NCBI RefSeq assembly: GCF_964340395.1
Contig: NC_135551.1
Span: 18,005,503-18,069,502, forward strand
Source of the DNA: Glandiceps talaboti
Lineage: Eukaryota; Hemichordata; Enteropneusta; Spengelidae
Direction: 5' to 3'
DNA length: 64,000 bases
Shown here: positions 1 to 43,321 of the stretch, piece by piece
How the letters are laid out: each line of letters begins with the position of its first letter
How positions within the stretch are numbered: position 1 is the stretch's first letter
The notes under the pieces: generated by a model
What the model was told of the DNA's origin: nothing
What the model saw: the letters and a program-made list of their open reading frames with translations, nothing else
Database searches by the model: none
Translations under genes and position numbers: made by a program

Positions 1-286
1 TACAAATTTCGGCAATTATTACAAATGTCGGTTGTACAGGGCGCCCTGGCCAAACAATGACAAAACGTTTTGACTACCGAACGCGCCCCTTGTCAACACT
101 AATTTGCATATCAATATTTAAGCTTATTGTTGTTGACAACCAATCATCGCTCATAATTCACGGCTCTGACCTCTGCCTGACCTGAATGACATGAGCTGGT
201 GACCTGATACATATTCATACTAATATGTTGTTCGCCCTTCCCCACCTGCACTTCATTGCGTTTTTGGTGTGCGTATGTAATAATAA

Positions 287-470
287 CAGAACCCCATGGC
301 CTCGCAATGGACGGTAGGGCATACAGAAGCTATTTTCACGAGTGATTCGGTTTATTCTGCCGCGTATTTTCACGAGCGAGAGCGAGTGAAAATACAGCAG
401 AATAAACCGAATCACTCGTGAAAATAACTTCTGTATGCCCTACCGTCTATTGCGAGGCCATGGGGTTCTG
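287..470. repeat. Near-perfect hairpin (foldback MITE-like element)
   Basis: Two arms of about 85-90 bp (from cagaaccccatggcctcgca at 287 to ggggttctg ending at 470) pair around a short centre near 376-385. Arms are almost identical, with a few mismatches. No coding potential. Confidence 0.85.
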
Positions 471-852
471 GCATAGAACTGATTATCCAATGAACATTAA
501 TCAGTCATTTGCATATATGTTATTAATGGTTTTTTGGTAATTAGACTTTATGTTAAGAATGTTATCTCTAAACTTTGATTTTTTGTCCAAGTACGGGAGG
601 CATTCAGTTTAAAATTGGTAAATATTTGGATGAGTTTGTTTCAATGTGTCGTTATAGATAGACACACACAACACACAAATAAATCGATATACGATATTCA
701 ATCTAGCATTTGTGAACAATTTGACTTTGTGTATACGTGATTATGCACATGTTTTCGAAGTGTTTATCATGATAATGAATTTGTGCATGCGTTTCTCTGT
801 AGTTATATGTGTTCAAAAGTATAATTTTTTGTTTTTGTTTTTGTTTTTATAG

Positions 853-31032
<30,180 letters not shown>

Positions 31033-31840
31033 TTTAGACTTCAAACGGACATGAAGGTGATAAAAGGGTGACTCTTTAGGTATATGATTTCACACAATCT
31101 TACTGGAAACATGAAAGCGTATCTTTTACCATTTTCTTTTATCGTGGTTAATCTTTTTTGCATTGGCAATTTCATATCTAACTTGTTTACTTAGTTATTA
31201 TATAATGATCTTCTTGTAAAGTCACCGTACTTGAAACTGTTTAATTTCATTTATGTAAGAAACTAATACTTGTTGTTGAGTTTTATTCAATCGTGGAATC
31301 TTTAGATACATGTAACTGTGTTCGATAATTCGCATTATGTTTCCTGCCAAACTCTGTTAGTATTTGTGAAGGTCATGTACGTGTTTCTAAGCTGTATGTC
31401 GGTGTACTTGACTAACCCACGGGCCTAACAACAGCAATATAGAATGAGTCTATATCGGCCACTTAATAGTATGGATGGTGTCAATAGTAAATTCAATCAC
31501 TTTTGTAGTTGTTTAAACGGTAAATGAAAATATTTTTGATTTTTTGGGGTTAAGTTCTTATATTAGAGCCCTCATGATTTCAGCCTCTTGCTGTACTACT
31601 TATGGATATATCGAGCACTGATTAACATTTACAATGTCTAATTTTTGGCATTGTACACATTTTCAGTGAATACATTGTGGTTGTCTGATCGAAAAATGAG
31701 GTCCAGTTACAACTACTGCAGTTTTAACATAGCGACAGATACATGTTTTTGCTCAAGTAATCATTATAACATCTATGGATAATAATGACCAATAATTAAC
31801 AGATACAATGTCTTTCTATAGTAAATTAATGTATCATTTT

Positions 31841-33752
31841 AACCTTCCGTAAGCAAGGTTATTTATTAGGGATGAAAAGTATGTGTGTGTCTTTGTCTGT
31901 TTGTCTGTGTCATCGTTTTCTCAAAAACTACTGGCTCAATTCAAACGAAATTTGGTGCATATATTCTTCAGGGTAATGGCTAGAACTGAGTAGGTTTTAG
32001 TAAACATGCCAGGAATATTAATGATTTTTTTACATAATTAACGATTTTCGTAATTAGGCGATATCTTAAGAATGCATATTTCACCCGCTCCCTGTAGGGT
32101 AGTGGTTATCACAGAGGATTAGCAGTCAAGAGGTCATATGTTCGAATCCCACTGGAAACAGGGGATTTTCCTGTGACCAACCCAAACCCAGGGAAAGGGT
32201 CCTACAGACTAGATGGGTAGGCTGTATCACTGAGCCATGTCTCACTTACAAGACAAGTGCGAATTTTGGGGGACTCCTGGAGTAATGAGTCGAAAAGTCG
32301 GAGACGATTACTCACACGGAGCCAGCACAGGTGCTATGTTTACCGGGTCTTGGTGACCCTGGGATAGCCTGTGGACTGACTGGGAAATCATTGACAGTTC
32401 CACAGCAGTGTGATATAGAGTTGGCAACATAGCCCTGTCATGTAGTCCCAAACCTGAATGGAACTCTGAAGAAATGTGTGTGGTTGTGTGTACATGTCTA
32501 CATAATAGACCAGATGTAAACTGAATGTCTTCCGTAAGGGCAAAGTTTTGAGATTGTCGTTCCTACAGACAATTGTTGGAATACAACAGAACATATGTAA
32601 TAAGTTATTTTTTCTCATTGATTGCTATTTGATCATTGCTGTTAGTGATCTCCTGGCCATCCACAACATGTACTGTGACATTTGTTGAGAATGTAAAAAA
32701 AAAATAAGCGCATCGTCGTACCACTTTAGACGAGAAACTATTTTTTTCCTCTTTAGTGGCATACAAAAATGTACCAATAATTTATTAAAACTAAAGGCTA
32801 CATCAATAATATTTTCAGGACAAGTGCGCTTTGGTATCGCAAATGCATTTATCAAATCATATTGAATTTGAAGTGTGCATTCTTGAGATATAGCCTAATT
32901 ACCGAAAACCATTAATTATGTAAATTTCTCGTTAATATTCTTGGGATGTTTACTGAAACCTAATCAGTTCTTGTCACTACCTACAGAACACATGCAGGAA
33001 ATTTCGTTTGAATTGAGCCAGTCATGTTTTAGAAAATGGTGATAAAGTCGCACCACTTTAGACAACATTTCCTGATGAGAAACTATTTTTTTCTTTTTGT
33101 GGCCAATCGAAAATATGCCAATAACTTATTAAACTAAAATCTACATTAGTAATATTTTCAAGACAGGTGCGCTTTGGTATCGCAAATATGTGTACTAAGT
33201 TATAATGAATTTGAAGTGTGCATTCTTGAGATATAGCCTAATTACCAAAAATCATTAATTACGTAAATTGCTGATTAATATTCACAGGATTTTTACCAAA
33301 ACCTAATCAAGTCTTGCCATTACCCTACGGAATACGTCTTCAAAATTTCGTTTGAATTGAGCAAGCTGTTATGGAAACAACGATGACACAGATCATTTAA
33401 TGTCCATGACGATCGTGTGTACAATGTACCGAATATATGCCAATATCTTATTGAAACTAAAAGCTACATTAGTAATATTTTCAGGACAGGTGCGCTTTGG
33501 TATCGCAAATGTGTGTACCAAGTTATAATGAATTTAAAGCGTGCATTCTTGAGATATAGCCTAATTATCGAAAATCATTAATTACGTAAATTGCTCATTA
33601 ATATTCACGGGATTTTTACCAAAACCTAAGCAAGTCTTGCCATTATCCTACGAAGCCGTTATGGAGAAAACGATGACACAGACAGACAGACAGACACACA
33701 CACACAGACACACAGACTTCCACCCATAAATATATCTCGACCTTACGGAAGA
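31841..33752. mobile_element. Non-autonomous TIR element with internal 340 bp repeats
   Basis: The left end (aaccttccgtaagcaagg at 31841) and right end (gaccttacggaag to 33751) are inverted, and the inversion extends over about 200 bp including the TGTCTG/CAGACA block and 'gtcatcgttttctc'. Inside, a unit with acaggtgcgctttggtatcg is repeated three times in direct order (about 32815, 33163 and 33482). A SINE-like sequence is inserted on the left. No transposase frame is seen. The family continues in degraded form to about 34645, ending with cccttacggaaggcattcag. Confidence 0.75.
32083..32400 (+). repeat. tRNA-derived SINE-like repeat
   Basis: The head resembles a tRNA with pol III boxes: A-box-like gtagggtagtggtt near 32094 and B-box-like tgttcgaatccc near 32138. 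A non-tRNA body follows (gggaaagggtcctacagact, ggagacgattactcacacgg). It is not a functional tRNA: no CCA-ready acceptor stem or clear cloverleaf was found. It sits inside the TIR element, so it arrived later. Confidence 0.65.
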
Positions 33753-33789
33753 AAAAACCACTGTGAGCAATTCCCAGCACAACGGGTTT

Positions 33790-34645
33790 TTTAATGCATA
33801 TTTCGAATTTAATATAATTTGGTACATACATTGATGATAACACATGTGTCATATAAAGTTTGATAATGTAGCTTGTAGTTTTAATGACTCATTTGCATAA
33901 TTAATTATTTTCAGTAATTACGCTATAACTTAAGAATGCATCCTAATTTGGCACATACTTCGAACATAAGAAAGAGCACACGTCCTGAAAAGCTTGTTGG
34001 TAAAGCTTTTAGTAATTAGGCTATACATGAAAAGTGGAAGCTTCAAGCTCCATACAATTCGGTACGTACATTCATGATACCAGGGTGTACATATGTCTCG
34101 TAAAGCTTACTGATGTAACACTTAGTTTTAATGAGTCATTTGCATGATTAATGATTTTCAGTAATTAGGCTATATTTTAAGAAAGCACCCTCCTTCAAAT
34201 TAAAAATAATTCATACATATATTGTGGTGACAAAGTTCATATACCATATGAAGTTTGTTATAATGTAGTTTTTGGTTTTAGAGACTCATTCGCATAATTA
34301 ATTATTTTCAGTGATTACGCTAAATCTTAAGAATGCACGTTTCAAATTCGATATAATTTGCTACATACATCAACCATAACAAAGTGCATAACTTCGAAAA
34401 AACTTTGTGATGTTTCTTTTAGTTTTCTGAAAAGCATGGTGATGTAGCTTTTAGTTTCAATGACTTGTTTGCACAATTATTTATTTTCAGTAATTAGGCT
34501 ATATTGTACAAATGCACTCTTCAAATTCAATACAATGCGGTACATACTCCAAACATAACTAATCACATATGATTTCAACAATTATTGTGTATAGTGTAGG
34601 AAGGAAAATCTAAAGACTTTGCCCTTACGGAAGGCATTCAGTTTA
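33790..34645. repeat. Degraded copies of the same repeat family
   Basis: Several approximate units share 'cattcgcataattaattattttcagtaattacgc' type sequence (near 33880, 34140, 34285 and 34470). The stretch ends with the terminal motif cccttacggaaggcattcag, so it looks like partial copies attached to the TIR element. Confidence 0.6.
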
Positions 34646-36950
34646 AATCTGGTTGTTACTTGATGTAGACAATGATCCCGGTGCAGGTAGTGCATGTTTA
34701 AATAGTTATATTAGAGTGTACAATAACAGCCACATGCGTTATTGGAGTTTAAATCCATGTACGAGGCTGTGATCATGAATATGATATGATCTGATATGGT
34801 GTTCCTCGACAGAGTTCTGCCATATATTACATAACGTTATTACAATTGCTATAGGTCCTTTGTAAAGTTGTTTTCTCTTTTCAGATATGTACAGCATAAT
34901 TGTTTGTCAACTACAAATGAAATTGACCTTTAACCCCCCTCCGCTGTGTTAAGTTGTTGTGTAGAGTAGATTTAAAAGCAGCAATATTCAATTTGAGATA
35001 TTTGTTTATTGATTGCTCTCTGGTATAAAGTCGATTAGTAAGTGTACGTACAGTACTTTTCAAAAATCATTTCATGTATAATTTCGAAGTATATTTTGTA
35101 TAGGTTGTTTGGGTTTGATTTGTAGTTATAATTAATATATATATTACTGTTTATTGTATATGTTAAAATGAAACTTCTTAATAGGTGATGGGATTAGATG
35201 TACGAATATTACGTATCATTAAATTATCCGGATATATTTTCATTTGATCAGAAACTTAATTGGTTTTTATTGACTGATTGATTGGTGGATCTTAAAGCAA
35301 TTAGTTCTTATTGATTGGTGGATCTTAAAGTAATTAGTTCTTATTGATTGGTGGATCTTAAAGTAATTAATATTATATGTACAAATGTTAGTAATCAGTC
35401 CAACAGGCAGGGCATTAATCCATCAATATATCCTGTTACAGAAAAAACGTACACAGCTGAAGGGCTGCAAGTATTATAATAACCTGAATATTAATATAAG
35501 TATACATTTGCATTTTAAATGTTTCATCTTAAAATGAATGTAACTCATTGTTGTAAACTGTGTTTTGAGATCGATGTATAACGAGTATGAAATGGTAATT
35601 TGAATAAAACACATTATATGTATTCACAGTTGTGATATATATATATCTCCATTCAAGTATTACAAATATAATTATAGTACCTAAAGTTAGAGAGGTCGAG
35701 ACACAGACATTCTGATGGGTTAAGAAAACAATATACCAAAATAAAGATCACAAGAACATGCAATGTACACATCTGATAAAAAATGATCATCACTTTGAAG
35801 TCCAAACCGCGCATGCTCACAGGCTATGAATTGTGGGATTATTTGTCGTTGTGGTAATCTCTTGATCTATATTTCCAGGTTTGATCAGAAGGCTAGTGAT
35901 CATAAAGCTGATTAGGGTAACCTTGACAAAAGCAGTTGTTATGCATGTACTTGCAAACAATGTGGCAGATTGATTAAAGAATTATTCTTTTATATTAGAC
36001 TTTATATTATATTATATTGTATATTATATCATATTATATGATAATATCATAACTAGGCAAAGCCCATAAGCTCGCACAGTGTAGATCATTTGGGACCGGC
36101 TGCCTCACGGTGATATTGTAGATACAGTGTTCGCTCTAAATATCGATGGAGGTTAGTTACTCTGGCTAACAACACAACAATAATGGTTAGCCAAAAATGA
36201 AAGACACTAGTCCAGGGGGGGGTCCCGAAGTTGAAGTTGACGAGTTATTAGAATTGAAATGGTTGCATTTGGTGACCCGTTTAGGTCATCATTATGCTAA
36301 AATCATGAAAGATTTTAAGTTGATATGTGTGGATTTTCTGTTAGCAAAAGTACAATACATCGTTGCCTTTTTATTTGTGTAATTAGAAAGAGACTGTTGT
36401 TCACAATAATATATTGTAACCCTTGTCTAAATCATCTCTAAACTCAATCTTTGCACACTGATTGTTTCAATCACAGTTTTAGATTAGTTTTCTCAGAAAA
36501 CTAAAATTCTTTCAAACTAAATATCAAAACAAAGAAGAGTACAGTTTCAAAACTCTATAAACGTACATAGTGACATACGCATCGCCTCCTGACGAAATGT
36601 CGTAATACATGAAACTTGCTATACCTGACGATAGTTTGTGACGTCAATACCCGCCATTTTGGAAAATACATGTTTTCATTGTCGCACAATGTACGACGTC
36701 TACTAACTAAGTGTTTTCGGAGTAAAATTGAACAGAAAACTAATGATCGGACACAACGTCACCACTATATCAAAAAGTATATCAGTCTGTTATATTTTTT
36801 TGATAACGTTGATGAATGCTAGTCAAAAGTCTACAAGCATCATGTTTGGCATGTAATAAATTCACAGCAAGCTAACCTTTGTAAATAGTCGAGTATTAAC
36901 GGAGTATTTAACGGCTACCTCAGTGACAACTCCTAAAGAGTGAATAATTT
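34646..36950. other. Intergenic DNA with one 33 bp tandem repeat
   Basis: At 35275..35370 there are three copies of a 33 bp unit (attgattggtggatcttaaa...). No gene or recognisable element is seen elsewhere; a 61-codon frame at 36197..36382 has no domain and no splice support. Confidence 0.55.
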
Positions 36951-36959
36951 TGACACATT

Positions 36960-37290
36960 TTGTGCTCAAAGCGCTTTACAATAATTATCCCTGGCACGGG
37001 TCTATAGTGGCACAACGGCCCTTTACACTTCGATTCCCAACTCCCTTGGGGGCATACAATCCAATGCAGTCTCTATAAACACATGGTATTAAAGCATTCA
37101 CATTGCAACCTCTATCCTACCAGGTCCCCAATTATACAGCTGGGTTGACTGAGGCATGCACACAGTCGTGGTTCAAATGTTGCCCGAGAAAATAAACGGC
37201 AGCGAAGGGACTCGAACCACAACATGCAGATTACAAGCCACTCTAAACGTTCGCCGATCATGCCTCTAACTCCAACGGTGAAGTATACTG
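36960..37290 (-). repeat. tRNA-derived SINE-like repeat, minus strand
   Basis: On the minus strand the head (about 37265 to 37205) reads tgatcggcgaacg, A-box-like, and ggttcgagtccc, B-box-like. The body includes the common invertebrate SINE-type phrases cacagctg-like ccagctgtataattgggg and ttattgtaaagcgctttgag. It is distinct from the plus-strand SINE at 32.1 kb. Confidence 0.65.
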
Positions 37291-37805
37291 CGGTATGATT
37301 TTAGTTCATCATCCAGTACGCATAAATTACATCTAGATGGCGCTATTGTGAGTCAAATGAGTTCCATTCAGTCTGTTGTTTATGTCATTAAGCCATGTCA
37401 TGTTGAGGATGACATATAACATGCGTTAGATCACTTCAGGCTTTTATGACTATATTGATTTTACTACTACACCGTCAGGTACAATGCAAAATTAAATTTC
37501 AAAATTAGTGGTACCGTGGACCAGTAATTTTAACCTTTGAAGGTTCCAAAGTTCAAACCAAACTGTGTGTTTCTCTAGAACGTAGCATTGATAGGAAAGC
37601 CACGGTAAATACTAGGATATAGATAAGATATGATAGTACCATAGTAGTTTGAAGGGAGCAGGGAGTGACTTCACATTGTGTAAATTTACCGAGTGTATAA
37701 ATATCTTTATGTTTTATAACCCAAATTATTGATGCCTATAAATTCATCACCACAATTTGAAGTTTGTTGACTTTTCCAATCATCACTGCTGAGTCACATA
37801 TTAAT

Positions 37806-37946
37806 ATGGCGTCCATGACGGCCCGAGCCTTCCTGGCTGTTCGCAACAAGGCAAACTACGGTATTGAACTCGATGGACATGTCTTAGAGAACCCAGGGGC
37901 CATCGATAATGTCTTGGACGATATTTTACCAGCCTCTCTTCACGAG
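37806..37946 (+). CDS. First coding exon of an ankyrin-repeat (possibly TRPA-like channel) gene
   Basis: ATG at 37806 has A at -3 and G at +4, a strong animal start context. The 47 codons begin MASMTARAFLAVRNKANYGI and end VLDDILPASLHE at a gtgagt donor (37947), phase 0. There is no recognisable domain alone. When joined in phase 0 to 63539, the junction reads SLHE|ASKEGDLETVRRIL, a typical ankyrin first helix (LHeAa.eGdle.v). This argues that the two exons belong together across 25.6 kb. The link is inference without transcript data; an isoform or a separate short gene remains possible. Confidence 0.6.
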
Positions 37947-38573
37947 GTGAGTACATGTTCTGCAGCTAGCTTTCCCCGTAAACGTCGTCTGTAGTTGATT
38001 ATGGCACCAGCACAGGAGCTTTGACCAACAACTGGAATGTACGTATCAAAGCTTAGTATTATACAGGTGCAGCCGACGAGCACAATGATATTTGTGTTTC
38101 TCGTTAATCAGATGTTGTTCCAGACCTGAATATACATTTATTTTCTATCAATGCTCGCCGACTGTCTGAATGCGAACAATTTATTTACCACAATTAATAC
38201 CAGCATAGTTTCAGAATCGTTTTAGTATCTTCAAACAATTTTGGACAAGGACGTATTTTAGAGGTTTCAAAACACAACACAGTTTACAAACACTATGCAT
38301 CGACAAAATGGAAACCAAATTTCTTAGTTGTTGATCGGATATTGAATCAACGTATCGGCGAAATCCATAATTGACCATTTCAGTACATTGTAACGCTAAA
38401 AATCTCTCAATAGGTGCACAGGCCGGTGACCTATATGACTGCGTACGTCACATATCGCCTCCCCCATCTAATGTATATAGTGACCTTTGCTAATACCTCT
38501 GTAACCATGCCTGTTATCAAGTGATTACACTCAAAGTCATGAATGTACCGTTAATATTTAACTGTTGGTTATT

Positions 38574-38578
<5 letters not shown>

Positions 38579-38630
<52 letters not shown>
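38579..38630. repeat. (TA)n microsatellite
   Basis: About 50 bp of TA repeats, followed by a dispersed repeat with 'accatagggggaaatcatc', which resembles sequence near 61310-61640. Confidence 0.94.
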
Positions 38631-38634
<4 letters not shown>

Positions 38635-38639
38635 CTATC

Positions 38640-40460
38640 TGAGGATTAGGGGGAATATACATGCGGAAAAAATCTACCATAGGGGGAAATCATCTTTAGG
38701 GAGAAAATTTTGTTTCCCCTTAACGTTTTGAGATTATGATTCAATACTTTCCGATGTGCCTCTTGAAGTGTTAAAGATTGACACAACAGGGAATGATAAT
38801 ACAATCTCATATATCAGGTTTCAACCACAGGAACTGATTTAAATTGGTGATATCAGGGACTCCAAAATCGACAGTTTATATGTTCGATGCATAAAAAGTC
38901 AACCATGGGGGGAAGTGAGGTTTTTTTAAATTTAAATCTTAATTTTCATATAATATCTGTATTATCTCTCCACATACATGTTACCGAGACTCAAACGGAC
39001 ATATTCGCCAAGTCTCGAGGATTATTGTTAATTTTTACGCCCAAAAACCAAAATATATAGTGATTGGGCCCTTCTAAAATTGCTCCTCAGAAGTTATATA
39101 TTTGACAATGCGCTGAAAACTTCTGTTTGCTACATCGAACGTAAATTGTCACGTGACTTACAGTTGTCGCGTCAGATTCAGTCCGTGGTGGAGTGCAGAG
39201 CTCGGCTGACCACAGTGATTGAGTGAAGAACTTTTTCAGTAAGTATCATTCCAAAATTGTAAGTATAATTCCCCTTTTTTGGAGAAATTTGATAGTTTAT
39301 TATGATAGTTCTAAGCTAAAAAGATTATTCAGTCAGAAGTCAAATCATGTCTGCAGTCGGTCGGACATTGTTGAACACCACTGCCTCATTCTTCGTAATG
39401 TAGTATTTTACTGTTTCAAAGCCAATATTTCGTAACCTCTTTTTGAAATACAAACCCCAATACTATCAAAACAAAAGTATATGGTTTGGCTGTGTGACGA
39501 AAATATTCTGGCAGAAATGAAGTTATTTAATTCTAGATCGATTGAGAAAATGTCCGTCGCTTCAAAATGAAACTTGTAAACTGGATGCCCCCTTGTACTA
39601 GTAGTTGTACAGTATAAAGCATATCTTTGTTTTGAAGCCTTGCATCTTGGACATTTTTTCCTTCAAAGCCCAATGAATATAATTTAATCTTGATTAAAAC
39701 AATTTAACTTTTATTTCGGTCACATATATTTATGATGCGTCTAAAACCTGAGTTTCGTATCGTATCCAACATGGCGGGCACAGTGCAAGGGGCAGGTGGG
39801 CCGGGTGTCCGAAGTTTTAAAATTAAGTTGCGCGGTATACTTACAAAATTGTTGAAAGTATAAAGTTTTTTACATTTTTTCACTGGATTTGTTTATGAGC
39901 TGTAAGTCGAAAATACTTTTCACTCAGAAATAAAGTCTTGTTCGATTTGAGAACGATTGAAAAAAGAAATCCCGATCGTCTGGACCCCGGGGCCTGAACA
40001 ACATTATAATATGTTGTACATTGGCCGCCATCGTATCGTCCGTAAATAAATTTTGGTGTTGAATTTTGCATTTGTTCGAAAATCAATAGCATTCCCTCAA
40101 AATTCTAGTTTAATTTTTGAATCAAATGATGTTTATAGCTATTTCGGTTGAATACTAGGTATGATCAATGTCAGCGCAATAGGTAATCGTCAAATTGTTA
40201 TCAGCTGTTATCGTTCAGTACAACGTCAAACTGTACGCCGGCGTACACCGTACAATTCATTGATTGAGTATCAGTTTTCTCCAAAATGTGGGGGGGGGGG
40301 GATCTTTGTACTTTTTAAGGTCTAAAGACATCGTTAGAAGAAAGTGATACGGTAATATCGAAATCGTTAAATCTGGTAATCGGTAGTTGTCCCGTTTCTA
40401 GACGGTTTTCTTACTACTACTGCTAGTACTGTACTTACGATATGCGTAAGTTCGTTCACC
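38640..40460. other. Intron DNA, nothing firmly recognised
   Basis: A 'gggggaaa' rich patch at 38650-38720 matches the style of 61310-61640. A 70-codon frame at 39223..39435 and others have no domain. A G-run lies at 40289-40300. Confidence 0.5.
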
Positions 40461-40461
40461 G

Positions 40462-40560
40462 CTAAATGGTTTTATTCTTGTCTATGACGGTCCTAATACA
40501 GAACAATGATGTTATTATAGGGATTGGCGATATTCTTATAAAATTGGTAGCGATGTCATT
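40462..40560. repeat. Dispersed repeat, left copy of an inverted pair
   Basis: The reverse complement of this block occurs at 45978..46074 with few differences (ctaaatggttttattcttgtc at one end, gcgatgtcat at the other). Confidence 0.8.
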
Positions 40561-40632
40561 TCCACAGTCACACACTGTGTTGTGTGTGTGACTGTGGAAA
40601 TGACATCGCTACCGATTTTATAAGAATATCGC
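40527..40632. repeat. Hairpin (foldback MITE-like)
   Basis: Arms of about 50 bp (gcgatattcttataaaattg at 40527; its complement ending gaatatcgc at 40632) around a small TGTGTTG loop, nearly perfect. It lies just upstream of a predicted coding start at 40755. Confidence 0.85.
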
Positions 40633-40754
40633 TCGCAGAGTGACCTTTGTTGTTGACTCTGTTAGTTTGTTGGTGATTTGTTTGTGCCATACTGGAGTTC
40701 AGAGTCGAGTGACGCTTGAACTTTTGAAGCTTTTCGTCCCTCCTGCTATCAGAC

Positions 40755-40980
40755 ATGGTGTCGCGACATGTCGAACGTCGAATGCACAATTTAGATAAAG
40801 TTATGGATGTCCCGATATATCTTGGTTATGACAAAGTTGATAGTATCTGTGAGACAATAGACTCGAAGGAAGAGTTGGACAGAATTCTTCGTGAACAGCA
40901 TAAGTTTGCCAGGTCACAGGGCTCGCCATCAGAAGAACACGTGTTAATATTAAATAACAACAACAACAAAGGTATAACTG
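40755..40980 (+). CDS. Hypothetical exon 1 of a nested gene
   Basis: ATG at 40755; 75 codons and one base to a possible donor (aaag|gtataa). It is mostly charged, with MHNLDKVMDVPIYLGYDKVD and ELDRILREQHKF, then an Asn run. It has the mixed composition of a real protein rather than repeat DNA, but no domain I recognise. The phase (1) fits an exon at 44227, which has one chance in three of occurring at random. Confidence 0.3.
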
Positions 40981-41146
40981 GATTGCCAACTCCATGGAGG
41001 TAAAAGGAATAGTATGCACAGAGCGTTAAGCCAATATTAACAAGGTACCTCCATGCCAACTCCAACACAAACATCAACTTCTAATGAGTGCCAGCAAAAG
41101 AAGTATTGAGACGTACCATATACTGATGTAGATGCTGATGATGGTG

Positions 41147-41182
41147 GTGGTGGTGGTGGTGGTGGTGGTGGTGGTGGTGGTG
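41147..41182. repeat. (GGT)n microsatellite
   Basis: About 12 GGT units. Downstream acidic codons (GAT runs near 41298-41320) may be part of an unrecognised exon or simply more trinucleotide repeat. Confidence 0.9.
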
Positions 41183-41456
41183 ATTTAGTTTTGAATGTAA
41201 TAGAGAACACGGACAGTGAGACTTGTACTGACTTAATTAAGTAGTACCAGTGAGTCAGATGAGTGACACTGATAATGGCAATACTGAAGGTGAAGGTGAT
41301 GACGATGATGATGATGATGACAATGATATCAGGAACTTTTACAAGTGACCAGATCAGGCAGAGTATGCACAACATGGAAAGCATGTTTTAGATACTAACT
41401 AGATTGTGTGTGGTTATAAGAGAAAGGTAACTAGCTAGTCTTTCACTGTTTGTCAC

Positions 41457-41512
41457 TTTACATGTACAAATATTGCTTTCTAATACAGAGTCATAATCCT
41501 TTAATTTGTATG
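41457..41512. repeat. Target-site duplication, left copy
   Basis: 56 bp (tttacatgtacaaatattgc ... aatttgtatg) repeated at 43322..43377 with two mismatches. Confidence 0.85.
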
Positions 41513-43321
41513 AATGAATAAATGTTTTATTCGTATAATATTAGGCCACCGGCCTTTATGTACAAAACTTTATAAACCAAAAGTTGTACAGTTGTTTACC
41601 GTCATCCAGATTTTTCAATCATTTCAGCTCTTTTCTGAAAAGCAAAGTGAACATAACATGAGAGTTGTCTAATTAAATGTTCATGTTTTGTTGATAATAG
41701 TATTAAGAACTTAAATACATTTTGTAGAGCAGGTGGGTCGAAGAAATAATCTGGAATGTACTTCCTTTGTATGTCATCATATGTAGGACAGACCAGACAA
41801 AAATGATATTCATCTTCAATTGTTCCATTTTGACAGAAAGGACACACTCGATCACTTCTAGGGGGTTTTGTTCTTTCCCATCTACAGTTTTCAATTTGTA
41901 GCTGATGAGATGACGTACGAAGGCGACAGAGTGCATAGCGGAACACTTTTTTGTCCACTACGTCTAGGTAAATCTCATATGATAGGTCAATAAAGATTTG
42001 AAATTACAATACATGTCTAGTTTAGAGGTTTCTAACATTTCACTGTGTATTAGTTGACTATTGATATCCTTGCACCTGTCCTTGAATATATTGATAAAAC
42101 TATTTTCATTTCCAACACCCTGTGTCTGCCATACTTCACTAAAACCAAAACAACATAACAAGTGTTTGACGTCAAGGGCCCAACAATTTACATCATTTTC
42201 AGCCGTTCCGTACTGATACTTATAGCATAGAGACAGGATGCAGTCTGGTTTCAAATTTAACAACTTAAACCAATACTTGATTATTTTGATTTGTCTGGTA
42301 ACAATTAATTGTAAACGACCGGTTTCAGGAAGGGAAGCACAGTTTGGCGTATGTCGATTTAAACCCAATATGTAACGTAGAAATTTACTATGGACACGTT
42401 CAATGTCAGTTTCTTTATGAAAACCCCAAATCTCTGCTGCATAGTTGAGTATCTGTGATATTTTTCCATCAAAAACTTTAAGCGCGGCATTGACTGGTAT
42501 GTCTCCAAGTTTAGCCAGTTGGTTTTGAACAGTAAACATAGCTTTGCTGGCTTGAAGTGCAAGGGTTTTCTGAGCTAAATACCATTTGCCGCTACTCGAC
42601 ATAATGATTCTGAGGTATTTATAAAAAGGGACAACGTCAAGTTTGTGCCCATCTAAGAACCATTTCTCAGTTTTCTTAATTATCCCACCTTGTTAAATAC
42701 AATAATTTTAGTTTTGGCATGATTTACATTTAGGAGCCAACGTTTACAATACATGGACAATTTATTTAATAATCTTTGCAGCCCAACGACGGTATCACTC
42801 ATTAAGACCAGATCGTCTACAAATAGTAATAGCCACAAATTTAGGCCAGCAATATAGACTCCGGCAGATTTTTCGGTTTGTAGTTCTCTTTCGATGTCAT
42901 TTACAAAAAAGCAAAATAAAAGTGGGGATATAACAGACCCCTGTTTAAGCCACAATTACAATGAAAGAAGTTAGTCAAACCATGAGGTGTTCGAACACAA
43001 GCTTGAACATTGCTATACATTGACATTAAAGTACGAAAGTAATTTCCCTTCATACCAGATTTGAATAACTTATAGAAGAGTAGATAGTGTTGTACCCTAT
43101 CAAAGGCTTTTTCAAAATCGACTTACGCACAAAACATTCGTCCTTTGGGTTTAGCTAAATAATCTGTAATAATAGTATTAAGAATAAATATATTATCTAT
43201 TGCACTTCGCTATTTCTTAAAGGCTGATTGTAGTTCGATGATAGGACCGTTTTCATTTAACCATAAATCCTGTCTCTTATATAAAATGGAACAAAATATC
43301 TTGCCAATAACGGGAGGTAAA
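41513..43321 (-). mobile_element. LINE, 5'-truncated, with a 56 bp target-site duplication
   Basis: Minus strand: an RT region with VDFEKAFDRVQHYLLFYKLF (near 43110-43060), LKQGSVISPLLFCFFVNDIE (42950-42890), the catalytic-box variant LLLFVDDLVLMSD (near 42830), ILNYAAEIWGFH (near 42450), and a C-terminal zinc-finger-like RVCPFCQNGTIEDEYHFCLV (41850-41800). The tail at 41513 contains AATAAA-type sequence. Stops and shifts break the frame (for example near 43125, 42670 and 41962), so it is inactive. Direct repeats 41457..41512 and 43322..43377 flank it. It lies in the presumed intron of the hypothetical gene at 40.7-44.4 kb. Confidence 0.88.

Noticed and set aside
32083-32160. Possible functional tRNA gene
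   Set aside because: Box A and B are present but no complete cloverleaf; the extended body marks it as SINE-like.
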